A stretch of 64,000 bases of DNA from a virus: positions 186,001-250,000 of IMG/VR virus record IMGVR_UViG_3300003322_000571. One strand, given 5' to 3'. Numbering within the stretch: the stretch's first letter is position 1; every line of letters starts with the position of its first letter. Below the pieces are notes generated by a model. The model saw nothing but the letters and a program-made list of their open reading frames with translations. It ran no database searches and was not told the DNA's origin. Positions 48,087 through 56,559 of this stretch are shown piece by piece. The position numbers and the translations under genes are program-made.

Positions 48087-48120
48087 GACGACTCCAAAAT
48101 ATCGTTACTAAGTGTGCGGG

Positions 48121-48128
48121 TATTTATT
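48121..48128 (-). promoter_or_regulatory. Late-type promoter (AATAAATA)
   Basis: 35 nt before the repetitive fibre gene at 48086. Confidence 0.55.
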
Positions 48129-48151
48129 GTGCCCGCACCCCCATTCCTGGT

Positions 48152-51100
48152 TTATCCGAAGAGGAACTGAGTTCCCATACCGTATTCATCAGGCTTATCA
48201 ACAACGTAGTCCTCAATCTCTTGAATGCACTGTTCAAGCGCTGTTTGAGCTGCTTGACGCAAGTCAGCAGAGTTGAGAGATACAGAGCCCCCAGCACCTG
48301 GCAACGTTGAATACTTACCGCGAATTTCAGCAAGCATCAAACGAGCTGTTGCAGCTGCATACTTACGAATCCACGTGCGAGCGTAACGGTCAGTCATAAT
48401 ATCCTGTTCCGTACGCTCAACAGTAGCTTCAATGGAAACTACAGGTTCAGATTCAGGGAATCGCGTGTACAACTGCAAGTGACGCGTTTGTTCATTCCAA
48501 TTGAACGTGATACGTGTAGAGAACAATTGTTCCATTAGACTCGTGTACTCACCCATCAAGTGGAAACTGAGCAAGTCGAACGTACCCATGTTGTACATAT
48601 GTTGCATAACAATCTGGCCATACACACCTGCACCGTGAGCAGAAGCAAGATACGAAGAGTTCATGCGGTAAACACCAAGAATGTCAACGATCTTGTTCAT
48701 TCCCTGGATCTTGTTTGTCAGGTAGTAATGCTGCGTATTCGGAAGGATACGCATGAAGTAGAAGCCACGCTTATATGCAATGCTAGAGCGACTACGCAAC
48801 TCTTCGAGAGCCTTTGTAATAGCGTAATCAAGCTGTTCCTTCGTCAATTCGACTGTCATGATCGGATAACCGAGCTCATAACGAATTTCGTTCATGATCT
48901 CAGCACGAATTGCATCATTGCCGTCTGTACCAATACCAAGTTCGTCATACGATGGAACATCAGAAGCGCCGTCTGTACCAGGCTTAGGATTATCGAGCTT
49001 ATTAGGAGCGTCGAGCGACTTAAACAACGAACCATCGGTAATTTGGACGTACGAGTAGCTACCGACTGTTGTGTCAGTAAACAGCAAATTACCACGGCAG
49101 TCAAGTTCAACTGTCGCGATCGGTGTTCCCTTAACCCAGCCTACACCGTTCCACTCTTTCAGAATTCCTGTTGAAGTGTCAAACCAGCACGATCCAGTTG
49201 CAGGCGTCAGCGGCGTCGTTGAATACGTTACCGAAACCCACGACACACCATTCCACATCTGCAAAGCAAGATTAGAAGGGTTAAACCAGAATGTTCCTGT
49301 TGGCAAGTTACGTGGATCGACGCCGGCTTTGACAGGAGAAATCTCTGTCCAACCTGACATATCCTTAACATACCACTTATTATTCTTCGTGTCGTGCCAT
49401 ACCGTACCGAGCGTGATACACGTTGTCGGATCACGTTCCCAGAAAATGTAGTCTACCGGCTTCCAGCAATTGTTAACCCAGATTTGGAGAACCTTCGTAT
49501 CGGGATTGTACCAAGCCCATCCTTCCTGCATAACAGGAGCAGCAGACGGATCAGTAGCTTGCTGGTAGAACTTCGCAACGGGAACCCACTTGCCGTGAAC
49601 GCCATCCCAAGTATTGAGAACGTCGTTGGCAATATCCCACCACAAGTCGCAGTAGCTACGAACAGTTGGATCAACTGGGAATGAGATAACGTCAAGATCG
49701 ACCCAAGCTGTGTTGGCTTGGTTGCGTTGCTTCAACGACTCGTCAGAAGGGTTATACCAGTACTTTCCTGGAGCTGGCGTAGTTGGTTCAGTTTCAGTTA
49801 CGGCAACGTTAGATTGCTCATTCCAGCCTGGATTCGGCGTATTCAATGCAAATAGCTTCTGGCGTGTTTCATCAAACCAGTAAGAACCAACAGCCAAAGC
49901 GTTTGGATCGACTTCTGATTGAACAGCAGTCGTTGCTTCCCACAGTTCGAGAACACCATTCCACTTGAACAACCCACCGTTCAAATCATACCAGTATGAA
50001 CCAGGAACAGGAAGAACACCGAGTGATGGGTCGGTTGTCTGCACGAACGTCATCACCGGACACCATGTGGCACCGTTCCACAAATATGCCTGAACCCCGT
50101 CGAACCAATATGACTTGTCAGCAATCGGAGCTGTCGGATCAGAAGAATAGTCGATTACAGTGACTGTAACCCATGTTGTACCATTCCAAAACGACAACAC
50201 GTTCGTTGTTGTGTTCAACCAATATGTACCGACAGGAACGAGGTTTGGTGGATCGACATCAATGATGACAGGAATCTCGACGTGGGCACTACCGTTCCAT
50301 TGATACAGTTTCTGTGTTGCACCGTTCCAGTAGTAACCACCAGTATTTGGTGCGTACGGTCCTTGTGCACAATTTTTCAACAAACCAAACTGTTTGTTAA
50401 TCGATGACACAAGGTCTTCGTAAGTCTGTGCGTACGTACCGTCAACTTCGATTGTGTAAGTTGGAGCTGTAGGTACGCAATCTGTAGGACGAACAGGAGT
50501 GATTGGCTTAGGTACAACACCGAGCTGAATCGAAAAGTCGTACTTGATCCCTGGCATTAGACCAGTGTAATCTGTTGGCTTAACGCCTTGCTGAGGGTTT
50601 GTAGAAGGATTGAGAATGACGACCTGAGAGCCGTTCGTTCCTTCGTGGCCACGGTTGGTGAAATCTTGGCTGTAAGCGTGAACACCTTCAACAAAGTAAC
50701 GGTACTGGCAATCCATAGGGAAACCAGTAACGTAGTACGGAGTGTTAGGCATCAAACCGTCGATATCGAAGAACTTCGTTTCGCGGTCATTGTAGAATGC
50801 ACCAATGACAAAAGCTGTCCCCAGCTTGTCACCAGCAAATAGGTTGGCATCCGCAGTCGCGTCAGAGCTGTACACCTGACCGTTCTTCGGAATCTTCGTG
50901 GCGTTTGTTGACGTTGTGTCAATAGTCACAAGCATACCGCAATATGCTTGTGTATCAGCCGTACAACCTGCCGCAGGCGTTGGAATATTCCAGCTCACGC
51001 GGCCCGTTGACGGGCCTGTGCGCTCGAATTTCAGCGTGATATTGATTGACTCAGCGCGGAGTAGGCCCGGTGCGTCAGGAATTAGATCGAGTGTGCTCAT
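48152..51100 (-). CDS. 13: Giant neck protein: gp13-like C-terminus with repeat-rich extension
   Basis: 982 residues against 309 in T4 gp13. Only the last 250 or so residues look like gp13: IMNEIRYELGYPIMTVELTK, QLDYAITKALEELRSRSS, then a helical and beta neck core ending in a C-terminal helix pair. Residues 1-240 resemble fibronectin-III-type beta domains (GRVSWNIPTP, GLMPNTPYYVTGF). Residues about 260-690 contain eleven repeats of about 40 residues with the pattern G(S/T)YWFN...L..WNG..W..V. gp13 joins head and tail; the extension could form collar or whisker structures. A late promoter core lies upstream. Confidence 0.65.
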   Translation of the reverse strand: MSTLDLIPDAPGLLRAESINITLKFERTGPSTGRVSWNIPTPAAGCTADTQAYCGMLVTIDTTSTNATKIPKNGQVYSSDATADANLFAGDKLGTAFVIGAFYNDRETKFFDIDGLMPNTPYYVTGFPMDCQYRYFVEGVHAYSQDFTNRGHEGTNGSQVVILNPSTNPQQGVKPTDYTGLMPGIKYDFSIQLGVVPKPITPVRPTDCVPTAPTYTIEVDGTYAQTYEDLVSSINKQFGLLKNCAQGPYAPNTGGYYWNGATQKLYQWNGSAHVEIPVIIDVDPPNLVPVGTYWLNTTTNVLSFWNGTTWVTVTVIDYSSDPTAPIADKSYWFDGVQAYLWNGATWCPVMTFVQTTDPSLGVLPVPGSYWYDLNGGLFKWNGVLELWEATTAVQSEVDPNALAVGSYWFDETRQKLFALNTPNPGWNEQSNVAVTETEPTTPAPGKYWYNPSDESLKQRNQANTAWVDLDVISFPVDPTVRSYCDLWWDIANDVLNTWDGVHGKWVPVAKFYQQATDPSAAPVMQEGWAWYNPDTKVLQIWVNNCWKPVDYIFWERDPTTCITLGTVWHDTKNNKWYVKDMSGWTEISPVKAGVDPRNLPTGTFWFNPSNLALQMWNGVSWVSVTYSTTPLTPATGSCWFDTSTGILKEWNGVGWVKGTPIATVELDCRGNLLFTDTTVGSYSYVQITDGSLFKSLDAPNKLDNPKPGTDGASDVPSYDELGIGTDGNDAIRAEIMNEIRYELGYPIMTVELTKEQLDYAITKALEELRSRSSIAYKRGFYFMRILPNTQHYYLTNKIQGMNKIVDILGVYRMNSSYLASAHGAGVYGQIVMQHMYNMGTFDLLSFHLMGEYTSLMEQLFSTRITFNWNEQTRHLQLYTRFPESEPVVSIEATVERTEQDIMTDRYARTWIRKYAAATARLMLAEIRGKYSTLPGAGGSVSLNSADLRQAAQTALEQCIQEIEDYVVDKPDEYGMGTQFLFG

Positions 51101-51122
51101 ACGGTTCCTCTATGGAGGACCG

Positions 51123-51130
51123 TATTTATC
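51123..51130 (-). promoter_or_regulatory. Late-type promoter (GATAAATA)
   Basis: 22 nt before the giant neck gene, at the end of the 205-residue gene. Confidence 0.55.
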
Positions 51131-51137
51131 GAGCAGA

Positions 51138-51755
51138 TCAGACTTCCTCTTCGTCTTCCAGAGCGATATCTGCAAGCAGCGCAATCAATGCGTCACGCTG
51201 CGATTGACGACGTGGTTTACGTGCTGCATCACGGAGAGCCTTCTTTTCAGCTTCTTTCTGTGAAATCAGCATTCGCACTTGTTCCTGAGCGATAATCGCA
51301 TCATCAACACTGCCGTAGTCGTCGCACTCCCGTACGACTTGGATGATGTCTTCGATCAATTCAGGGGCAATCACCAGTGCTTCCATGTGTGAGAGCCCGT
51401 CAAACAGTCGAACGGTTGGCTCGATCACGAGGTGGAACATTGGGAGGTTTCGCTTGCGCCAGTAGGCAAGCTCACTTTCGTCTCGTCCTGTCAAAAGATA
51501 CGACGACATGTCTTGCAGGACTTGTTGTGTGACGTTGAAATCAACACCTTGGTACTTTCGCTTGCCGAGCATTCGACGAGACATTTCGAATGAATCGCGA
51601 ACGCTGTCTAGAGCGGCGATCAAGTCCTGTTCTTCGGCAATAAAACGTCCGTGAAGAGGATCAGCGAATAAGCCAATCATCCTGATAAACGTTCGGACAC
51701 CGTTATGAATTTCTGCGCATTGTGCTTCTGAGTAGTTGGCGGTCAGGTAAGACAT
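51138..51755 (-). CDS. Unknown helical protein
   Basis: 205 residues, mostly helical: QDLIAALDSVRDSFEMSRRML, QQVLQDMSSYLL and a basic C-terminal RDAARKPRRQSQRDALIALL before an acidic end. It lies between the small 57-residue gene and the giant neck gene in the head-neck cluster, so a structural or assembly role is likely. Its ATG directly follows the stop of the 57-residue gene. No family recognised; a head or tail completion factor is only a guess by position. Confidence 0.55.
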   Translation of the reverse strand: MSYLTANYSEAQCAEIHNGVRTFIRMIGLFADPLHGRFIAEEQDLIAALDSVRDSFEMSRRMLGKRKYQGVDFNVTQQVLQDMSSYLLTGRDESELAYWRKRNLPMFHLVIEPTVRLFDGLSHMEALVIAPELIEDIIQVVRECDDYGSVDDAIIAQEQVRMLISQKEAEKKALRDAARKPRRQSQRDALIALLADIALEDEEEV

Positions 51756-51929
51756 CTAAATCAAATCTTCTGGTTCTAATAATGAAATAGGTTTCACACG
51801 CGTCAGGCCCATCGCGTATTCCTGCTCAATCTGGTGCTCCATGCACAGCAAATTGAGCATCTTGCTCTCGAACGACACATCAGCATTGAGAATGTTCTGG
51901 ATGTCGATCGCGGTCATGTCTTGATCCAT
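51756..51929 (-). CDS. Small acidic protein, 57 residues
   Basis: ATG at 51927-51929, AGGG about 8 nt before it, TAG at 51756-51758 directly abutting the ATG of the next gene. The sequence begins MDQDMTAIDIQNILNAD and ends PISLLEPEDLI; it is acidic and helical, possibly with a short coiled coil (SKMLNLLCMEHQIEQEY). Tight coupling to the downstream gene argues that it is translated. Function unknown. Confidence 0.6.
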   Translation of the reverse strand: MDQDMTAIDIQNILNADVSFESKMLNLLCMEHQIEQEYAMGLTRVKPISLLEPEDLI

Positions 51930-51977
51930 GATCAGCCCTAGAGGTTTTAGATTTGCGCATCTTCTTAAACCCCAACG

Positions 51978-52003
51978 AAAAAGGCAACCGATCGGTTGCC
52001 TTT
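51978..52003 (-). terminator. Terminator after the 202-residue gene
   Basis: A perfect palindrome AAAGGCAACCGATCGGTTGC plus CTTT (51980-52003) followed by TTTTTCG on the minus strand. Confidence 0.85.
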
Positions 52004-52025
52004 ATGCGTGAAAACTCTACGTAAA

Positions 52026-52634
52026 TTACATTACGCCAGGTTGTGCTGCCGCCTTGTTTGCGGAGAATGTTGTTTCACCTCGAGCTTCAGAACCGGCTTG
52101 CTGTCCGCCTTGACCTGCAGCTGCCTGACGCATAGCCTGGTCGATCTTCATTTGCAGAACACGAGCCGCTTGTTGAAGCGCTTTACCGTTTGGCTTGCCA
52201 ATTGCTGTGCTTTGCTCGTAGTCGTTAACAATCTTCTGGTACTTTGCGTACATATTCTGATCCTGAGCGCCAAGACGAGCAATTGGCACTGTCGCATACG
52301 TTACTTCGCCAGAAGGATCGACATTGACAGCAGCGAGTGCGCGAAGAGAGTTTGCCTTCTTCGTAGCGTCTTGCAAGTTAGGAAGCTTTTGCGATAGGAT
52401 ATCAACACCGGACAGGAATGCAGCGATTGAGTTTGCATTCATCAACTGGATTGGCTTGTTTTCAGCTGCAGTCGTAGCAATGTTCGCGAGGACATTTGTT
52501 ACGTTTTCAATCAAAACACCTGGATTTTCGCCTTCAATCTTGGCGAACTCAAGCAGGTTCGTGAACATTGTTGTTGCAGCGTCGATTTGCTCTGTCAGAG
52601 CTTGGTTTACCGACTTGATGAGATTAAAACTCAT
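52026..52634 (-). CDS. Unknown helical, Gln/Ala-rich protein
   Basis: 202 residues from ATG 52634 (MSFNLIKSVNQALTEQIDAA), which has GAGGTG upstream; the 33-codon longer frame lacks one. The helical body includes FTNLLEFAKIEG, TNVLANIATTAAENKPIQLM and a C-terminal QAMRQAAAGQGGQQAG low-complexity tail. It overlaps the end of the upstream gene by 11 nt and ends at a strong terminator. It belongs to the late head-neck cluster; function unknown. Confidence 0.6.
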   Translation of the reverse strand: MSFNLIKSVNQALTEQIDAATTMFTNLLEFAKIEGENPGVLIENVTNVLANIATTAAENKPIQLMNANSIAAFLSGVDILSQKLPNLQDATKKANSLRALAAVNVDPSGEVTYATVPIARLGAQDQNMYAKYQKIVNDYEQSTAIGKPNGKALQQAARVLQMKIDQAMRQAAAGQGGQQAGSEARGETTFSANKAAAQPGVM

Positions 52635-52968
52635 TGTTAACACCTCGTTTCGTGTGGCGATTGAGCCATTTTTGTAGTTTGTTTCCGGTCCAGAACACGT
52701 CATGCTTGACATCACTTTCGATGTCCTTTGCACCGATGAATCGGACTGACTCAGGCGTTGGATTGTGGATATCTACGTGACGCCACTCAACGACAATTTG
52801 TGCCTTTGGCTTCAAGCCAACGAGGATCTTTTCCTCTTCAGATTCCCCAATAGTCAAAGAGCAGTACTTTTGCACATCATACACCTCTGTCGTAACGGGC
52901 GTATTCTTGATCGCATCAAGCAACTGCTTCTTGCTCTCGAGGTACTGTTTAAACGTTTGCTTTTCCAT
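52624..52968 (-). CDS. Unknown small protein in the late cluster
   Basis: 114 residues from ATG 52968 (MEKQTFKQYLESKKQLLDAI), with GGGA just upstream; an ATG 3 codons earlier (52977) is also possible. After an N-terminal helix the sequence is beta-rich (VYDVQKYCSLTIG, KILVGLKPKAQIVVEW) with a basic end KLQKWLNRHTKRG. Preceded by a late promoter core at 53002-53009. No family recognised; an internal virion or assembly protein is plausible. Confidence 0.6.
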   Translation of the reverse strand: MEKQTFKQYLESKKQLLDAIKNTPVTTEVYDVQKYCSLTIGESEEEKILVGLKPKAQIVVEWRHVDIHNPTPESVRFIGAKDIESDVKHDVFWTGNKLQKWLNRHTKRGVNNEF

Positions 52969-53001
52969 TAGTCCCATTCAAACCGTTGATTTGTATGGTG
53001 A

Positions 53002-53009
53002 TATTTATC
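53002..53009 (-). promoter_or_regulatory. Late-type promoter (GATAAATA)
   Basis: About 30 nt before the 114-residue gene. Confidence 0.55.
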
Positions 53010-53033
53010 GAAGTCGCAGAACGACAGGCAAAT

Positions 53034-53477
53034 TTAAGGGTTAGTTGGTACCCCGTTAGGTGTTGCTTGCCTCAGATCTACGTAAAACTTTTGTCCGCCA
53101 GTAAGTGAAGGTTTAGTTGTTACGTTTGCGTTGGGTGCAAACCTCTGTATTAATCGTTTGTAGAGGGCGATTCGCGACGGTTCTTCAGCTGTAAAGATCA
53201 CAATGTCTGGACGACGTTTGTTAACATAGTCATTAATTACCTTGATTACAGTACCAAATACTACTGACGATGCAGACTGATCGCCTGTGATATCAAACGC
53301 GTTTCGTCTGCCGTTTGGGTTTGATGACATAAAGTCGACCTCAACTGCTGTCTTTGCAGGGATGTACTTGAATCCAACGTAGTATTGAATTCCGTTCACC
53401 GCAAAAGTAGCTTCGTCATCTCCCCCACCAGCAATCCACTTATACTGAACCGGTTGTAGTAATTCGCACAGCAACAT
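53034..53477 (-). CDS. Unknown alpha/beta protein, acetyltransferase-like look
   Basis: 147 residues. The order of elements, with VEVDFMSSN, FDITGDQSASSVVFGTVIKVINDYV, PDIVIFTAEEPSRIALYKRLIQRFA and KFYVDL, is that of a small GNAT-like or related alpha/beta fold recurrent in phage genomes, where activity is unproven. The SSVVFGTVI segment takes the place of the usual acetyl-CoA loop but lacks a clear R/QxxGxG. Late promoter core 22 nt upstream. Function unknown. Confidence 0.55.
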   Translation of the reverse strand: MLLCELLQPVQYKWIAGGGDDEATFAVNGIQYYVGFKYIPAKTAVEVDFMSSNPNGRRNAFDITGDQSASSVVFGTVIKVINDYVNKRRPDIVIFTAEEPSRIALYKRLIQRFAPNANVTTKPSLTGGQKFYVDLRQATPNGVPTNP

Positions 53478-53499
53478 GTTGTTAGTCCTCTAGAACCTA

Positions 53500-53507
53500 T
53501 ATTTACA
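53500..53507 (-). promoter_or_regulatory. Late-type promoter (TGTAAATA)
   Basis: 23 nt before the 147-residue gene, just after the terminator at 53513-53536. Confidence 0.45.
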
Positions 53508-53512
53508 CACGC

Positions 53513-53536
53513 AAAAGAAAACCGCCCGAAGGCGGT
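53513..53536 (-). terminator. Terminator after the 241-residue virion gene
   Basis: Stem ACCGCC/GGCGGT (53521-53526, 53531-53536) with a UUCG loop and TTTTCTTTT tail on the minus strand. Confidence 0.88.
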
Positions 53537-53543
53537 ATAGTGA

Positions 53544-54269
53544 TTATTCGTTTGCGTATGGATCGTATGGTGGCCATACAGGTGCAACATACGGGTGATG
53601 CGGTGTAATAGCGATCGTAGTATTACGGACACGACTATTAGCAGGAATACCACTCAAATCCCAATCAGGATCACCAAAATATAGTGTACCTGACTTTTGT
53701 GTTGTTGCTTCAAGACGATGGTACGCGTACGTTGTTTTGTCACGCAAGAACACATTAAACTTGAGATTAACGTGTGTGGCTTTGTTTGCAGGGAGAACAC
53801 AAAGTTGCTCATCCGAAACAATATATCCTTCATAGATCCACACAAATCGCAGACGGAGAAGTGTATCACCGGTTTCTGTTGGATCAGCAGGAACGTACTT
53901 CAGAATTGAGGACATGTCAACGAGATAATGTCCTTCTTTCCAGCCTTCAAGGTGTGGATACCAAGCAGGTGTTGAAACAGCAGCGTAAGTTTGATCGGCC
54001 AAAGGAAGATCAGTCCAATCCGACGGTGTAATCACATATCCACCATGCGTACTTGGATGAACTACACTGTTATACGAATGTTGGTGCGTTCGTGTTAGAT
54101 ACTCTGGAGGATGTTGCTCCAAAGACGTCACTTGACTTGCGTCAATAGTCAAAGCCGACTGATTGACATCGATTGTTGGGTTACCAGCAAGACCATCGCC
54201 GTTTGTAACCGTTACTTTGTCGCTTCCCGCGACAATTTCTCGAGTTGTACTAAAAACTAGACCTGACAT
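53544..54269 (-). CDS. Beta-rich virion protein
   Basis: 241 residues. The N-terminal 35 residues (VTVTNGDGLAGNPTIDVNQ) match a linker type common in T4-like fibres. Residues 60-241 look like a jelly-roll: YNSVVHPSTHGGYVITPSDW, EGHYLVDMSSILKYVP, LLRLRFVWIYEGYIVSDEQL and VNLKFNVFLRD, ending in a Pro/Tyr-rich tail. Late promoter and a strong terminator frame it as a single-gene unit, fitting a capsid-decoration or small fibre protein. Family not identified. Confidence 0.6.
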   Translation of the reverse strand: MSGLVFSTTREIVAGSDKVTVTNGDGLAGNPTIDVNQSALTIDASQVTSLEQHPPEYLTRTHQHSYNSVVHPSTHGGYVITPSDWTDLPLADQTYAAVSTPAWYPHLEGWKEGHYLVDMSSILKYVPADPTETGDTLLRLRFVWIYEGYIVSDEQLCVLPANKATHVNLKFNVFLRDKTTYAYHRLEATTQKSGTLYFGDPDWDLSGIPANSRVRNTTIAITPHHPYVAPVWPPYDPYANE

Positions 54270-54327
54270 AATGATTACTCCTTCTAAATGTTGTCTAAAA
54301 TAGTAGATCCCACGAGAGGATCATATG

Positions 54328-54335
54328 TATTTAGG
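54328..54335 (-). promoter_or_regulatory. Late-type promoter (CCTAAATA)
   Basis: 59 nt before the 241-residue virion gene, with AAGGAGTAA between. Confidence 0.45.
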
Positions 54336-54396
54336 GTCAAATTTAGAGGAGTTACCTTACGTATCAAGCGTAGTCACCAATAATCCTACCAGTCCC

Positions 54397-54771
54397 TCAA
54401 CGACGTGGTTTTGGTTGTCTCGGTTGGAAAATTTGCGCCTGCACAGTACTGTCACCACGCAGAATTGCAGCCATCAACCTATGATTTCCATCGATAACAA
54501 CTAGTTGACCATCCTGATCAACCAACGTCAACGGAGCATTGGACGGTTGTTCCACGTAATGTTTAACGCGTGACCGAATCAGATACGGCTGACCTGTTTG
54601 AATAGCACTGATGGGAACGGTTACAACCGGCTGCTCCTTCAGCATCTTCTTGGTCACATTCGGCACATACACAGGCTTAGCATGCATCGTCAGTCCTGCT
54701 TTAACTGAACTGACATAATCAGGCCCAATAGGCAAAGCTGGCAGCTGTGACAATACTTCAAACACCTTCAT
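54397..54771 (-). CDS. ParB-like nuclease-fold protein
   Basis: 124 residues. LTLVDQDGQLVVIDGNHRLM (80-99) followed by AAILRGDSTVQAQIF is the ParB/Srx-type motif (I-DGxHRxxAA...G), and PVVTVPISAIQ (48-58) fits the first strand-helix of the fold. Phage proteins with this motif act as nucleases, methyltransferase partners or CTPases, so activity cannot be fixed. Late promoter core 19 nt upstream. It lies next to the capsid gene, which is unusual for a partition protein. Confidence 0.6.
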   Translation of the reverse strand: MKVFEVLSQLPALPIGPDYVSSVKAGLTMHAKPVYVPNVTKKMLKEQPVVTVPISAIQTGQPYLIRSRVKHYVEQPSNAPLTLVDQDGQLVVIDGNHRLMAAILRGDSTVQAQIFQPRQPKPRR

Positions 54772-54789
54772 AGTGATCCTCCAAGCAGC

Positions 54790-54797
54790 TATTTATT
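54790..54797 (-). promoter_or_regulatory. Late-type promoter (AATAAATA)
   Basis: 19 nt before the ParB-like gene, after GGAGGATC ribosome-binding site region. Confidence 0.5.
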
Positions 54798-54824
54798 CTG
54801 CATACAGAACTTGTGAGTTACCTG

Positions 54825-55016
54825 TCAGTCGGGTATTACAGTGATCTGATATTGTTTTGTACTACCGATGCCAGCTGAAGCGACAATAGCGCCGTCAACA
54901 TATGCGTGAATTTGTGTTAATTGGTCGTTATACTGCGATACTGTGTAGTAATCACATGTCCTATTGATCATGGTGCGAAGCCCCGCTTCAGCTTCAACTA
55001 TGACAGTCAACTTCAT
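54825..55016 (-). CDS. Small unknown protein downstream of gp23
   Basis: 63 residues, MKLTVIVEAEAGLRTMIN then YYTVSQYNDQLTQIHAYVDG and a closing TKQYQITVIPD strand: a small alpha/beta protein. The ATG lies just after a 9-bp hairpin whose second arm overlaps GGAG. It follows the gp23 terminator, so it needs its own promoter or read-through. It is not recognisable as Soc, the T4 decoration protein of similar size. Confidence 0.55.
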   Translation of the reverse strand: MKLTVIVEAEAGLRTMINRTCDYYTVSQYNDQLTQIHAYVDGAIVASAGIGSTKQYQITVIPD

Positions 55017-55018
55017 AT

Positions 55019-55040
55019 GTAGATCTCCAAAGAGATCTAC
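55019..55040 (-). promoter_or_regulatory. Hairpin partly hiding a ribosome-binding site
   Basis: GTAGATCTC/GAGATCTAC, a perfect 9-bp stem with a 4-nt loop, ends 2 nt before the ATG region of the 63-residue gene. On the minus strand the GGAG sits across the loop and the stem, so its folding would limit translation. Confidence 0.6.
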
Positions 55041-55057
55041 AATACCGTAACCGCAAT

Positions 55058-55084
55058 AAAAAAGCCACCCGAAGGTGGCTTTTT
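55058..55084 (-). terminator. Terminator after the major capsid gene
   Basis: 10-bp stem AAAAGCCACC/GGTGGCTTTT with a UUCG loop on the minus strand and a T tract. Confidence 0.9.
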
Positions 55085-55111
55085 GAGATCGTCTTTCGAC
55101 TAACTTAGCAA

Positions 55112-56533
55112 TTAAGCGAAGTTGAAGTTCGAGACATTGATTTTGCCATAGTAGTCTGCGCTGTTACCGAGCGACGTTTCCGTAGCCGTGAACGCTGTCT
55201 TACCGTAGCGAGTCATCATCGATACAACTGGCTGGAACGTGACTGGGTTGATAACAACGCCAGAGCTCATCAGCGGGATGTATGGGCAGTAGAAGTAGCC
55301 CGTGTCAGTTTCGCCATTACCACCTTTGTAACCAACGAGGATAACGTCGTTAACTGCTGCACCGAGACCGGACACTTGGTTCCACAGGTAGCTGTAGACC
55401 TTGATCGTACCATTCAACGTACCAACCAACATTGTGTTGTTAGGACCCTTGAACGAACCTGCAACAGCTGGTGCGAACACCGACTTAGCAGCGGACTGGA
55501 GGATCGAGACAACCATTGGGCTGACAACGATGAAGTTACCTGGACCACGACGTGTCTTACGAGCAATTTCGTTACACACTGCGTTGATCACGATACCGAG
55601 GTTCGCGAAACGGTCACCGAGGTATGCTGGCTGGTACTGTGGGCCGAGGCCGATAGTAGCGTAGTCGTATGTACCGACCGTGCCTGCCAAAGCGAGCAAG
55701 TCAGACAAGATTTCGCTGTCAATTTCCTGAACGATTTCAGCCGAAACAACTTGGCTGAGTTCGCTCTCGAGGTCGAGACCGTGTTGGCTCTTCAAGTCTT
55801 GCATAGCTTCGACTGTCCAACCTGCTTGCAGCTTACGCGTGCCAGCTTCAACAGCCTGCGATACAACTTCGAGCTTAACCTTACGGCCGCCAGAACCTTC
55901 AATGAACGAACCAGAACCACCGTACAGACGACCGGAAACTTGTTGACCAAGACCGTTGCTGTATGGGCCGAAGTACGTTGTGTCATACGAAGGGAGGCTT
56001 GAAGGCCATGCACCACGCGATGCAGCGCCGTCGATGTCACCAACTGGGTTAGCAGCGATGCCAGATGCGCCTGGATCTTGTGCGAGCGGTGTGCCTACAA
56101 CCGTACCAGCTGCGCCAGAGTAGAACTGACGGAGAACTGGGTTGTTACCGAACATTTCGGCGTTAGCAGCGATCGTACCGTCCGAACCGTTAGCCGTCCA
56201 AGGGTTACCTGGAGTGCCAGCAGCTGGAACTTGAACGCCTTCACCGTACTTGTAGCGCATCGTGTAAACGAGGCCAACTGGACCTTGCATTGGCTGAACA
56301 CCAACGATTTCCGTTGCGATCGTACCAGGGATGATACGGCGGATCATTGGGATCAGGATCTTGCGGAAGCCAGCAACGTCGTGAGCAGCAACAGCGCCAG
56401 CAGCAGCTGTTTCAGACAAGATGTGCTGCTTTTGGTTTTCCAAAAGCGTACCAACGATTTGGCGCTTAGTTTGGTCGAGGTCGTCCAGGAGCGTTTCCTT
56501 GACTTCTGACCAATTTTCAAACAATTCGTTCAT
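55112..56533 (-). CDS. 23: Major capsid protein (gp23-like)
   Basis: 473 residues (T4 gp23 has 521). Family marks are AGFRKILIPMIRRIIPGTIA (54-73), VGVQPMQGPVGLVYTMRYKYG and the C-terminal HK97-fold strands with FITSP-like VVSPMVVSILQS. The N-terminal 41 residues end in ILSE before TAAAGA, a good match to the LxE cleavage rule of the gp21 protease, so the mature form probably starts at Thr42. It forms the capsid hexamers. It follows gp22 and ends at a strong UUCG terminator, as expected for the most abundant late protein. Confidence 0.95.
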   Translation of the reverse strand: MNELFENWSEVKETLLDDLDQTKRQIVGTLLENQKQHILSETAAAGAVAAHDVAGFRKILIPMIRRIIPGTIATEIVGVQPMQGPVGLVYTMRYKYGEGVQVPAAGTPGNPWTANGSDGTIAANAEMFGNNPVLRQFYSGAAGTVVGTPLAQDPGASGIAANPVGDIDGAASRGAWPSSLPSYDTTYFGPYSNGLGQQVSGRLYGGSGSFIEGSGGRKVKLEVVSQAVEAGTRKLQAGWTVEAMQDLKSQHGLDLESELSQVVSAEIVQEIDSEILSDLLALAGTVGTYDYATIGLGPQYQPAYLGDRFANLGIVINAVCNEIARKTRRGPGNFIVVSPMVVSILQSAAKSVFAPAVAGSFKGPNNTMLVGTLNGTIKVYSYLWNQVSGLGAAVNDVILVGYKGGNGETDTGYFYCPYIPLMSSGVVINPVTFQPVVSMMTRYGKTAFTATETSLGNSADYYGKINVSNFNFA

Positions 56534-56559
56534 TATGAACTCCTTTAGAGATTAAAAAC

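Noticed and set aside
54825-55016. Soc decoration protein
   Set aside because: Size and position are near, but no Soc sequence pattern is visible.
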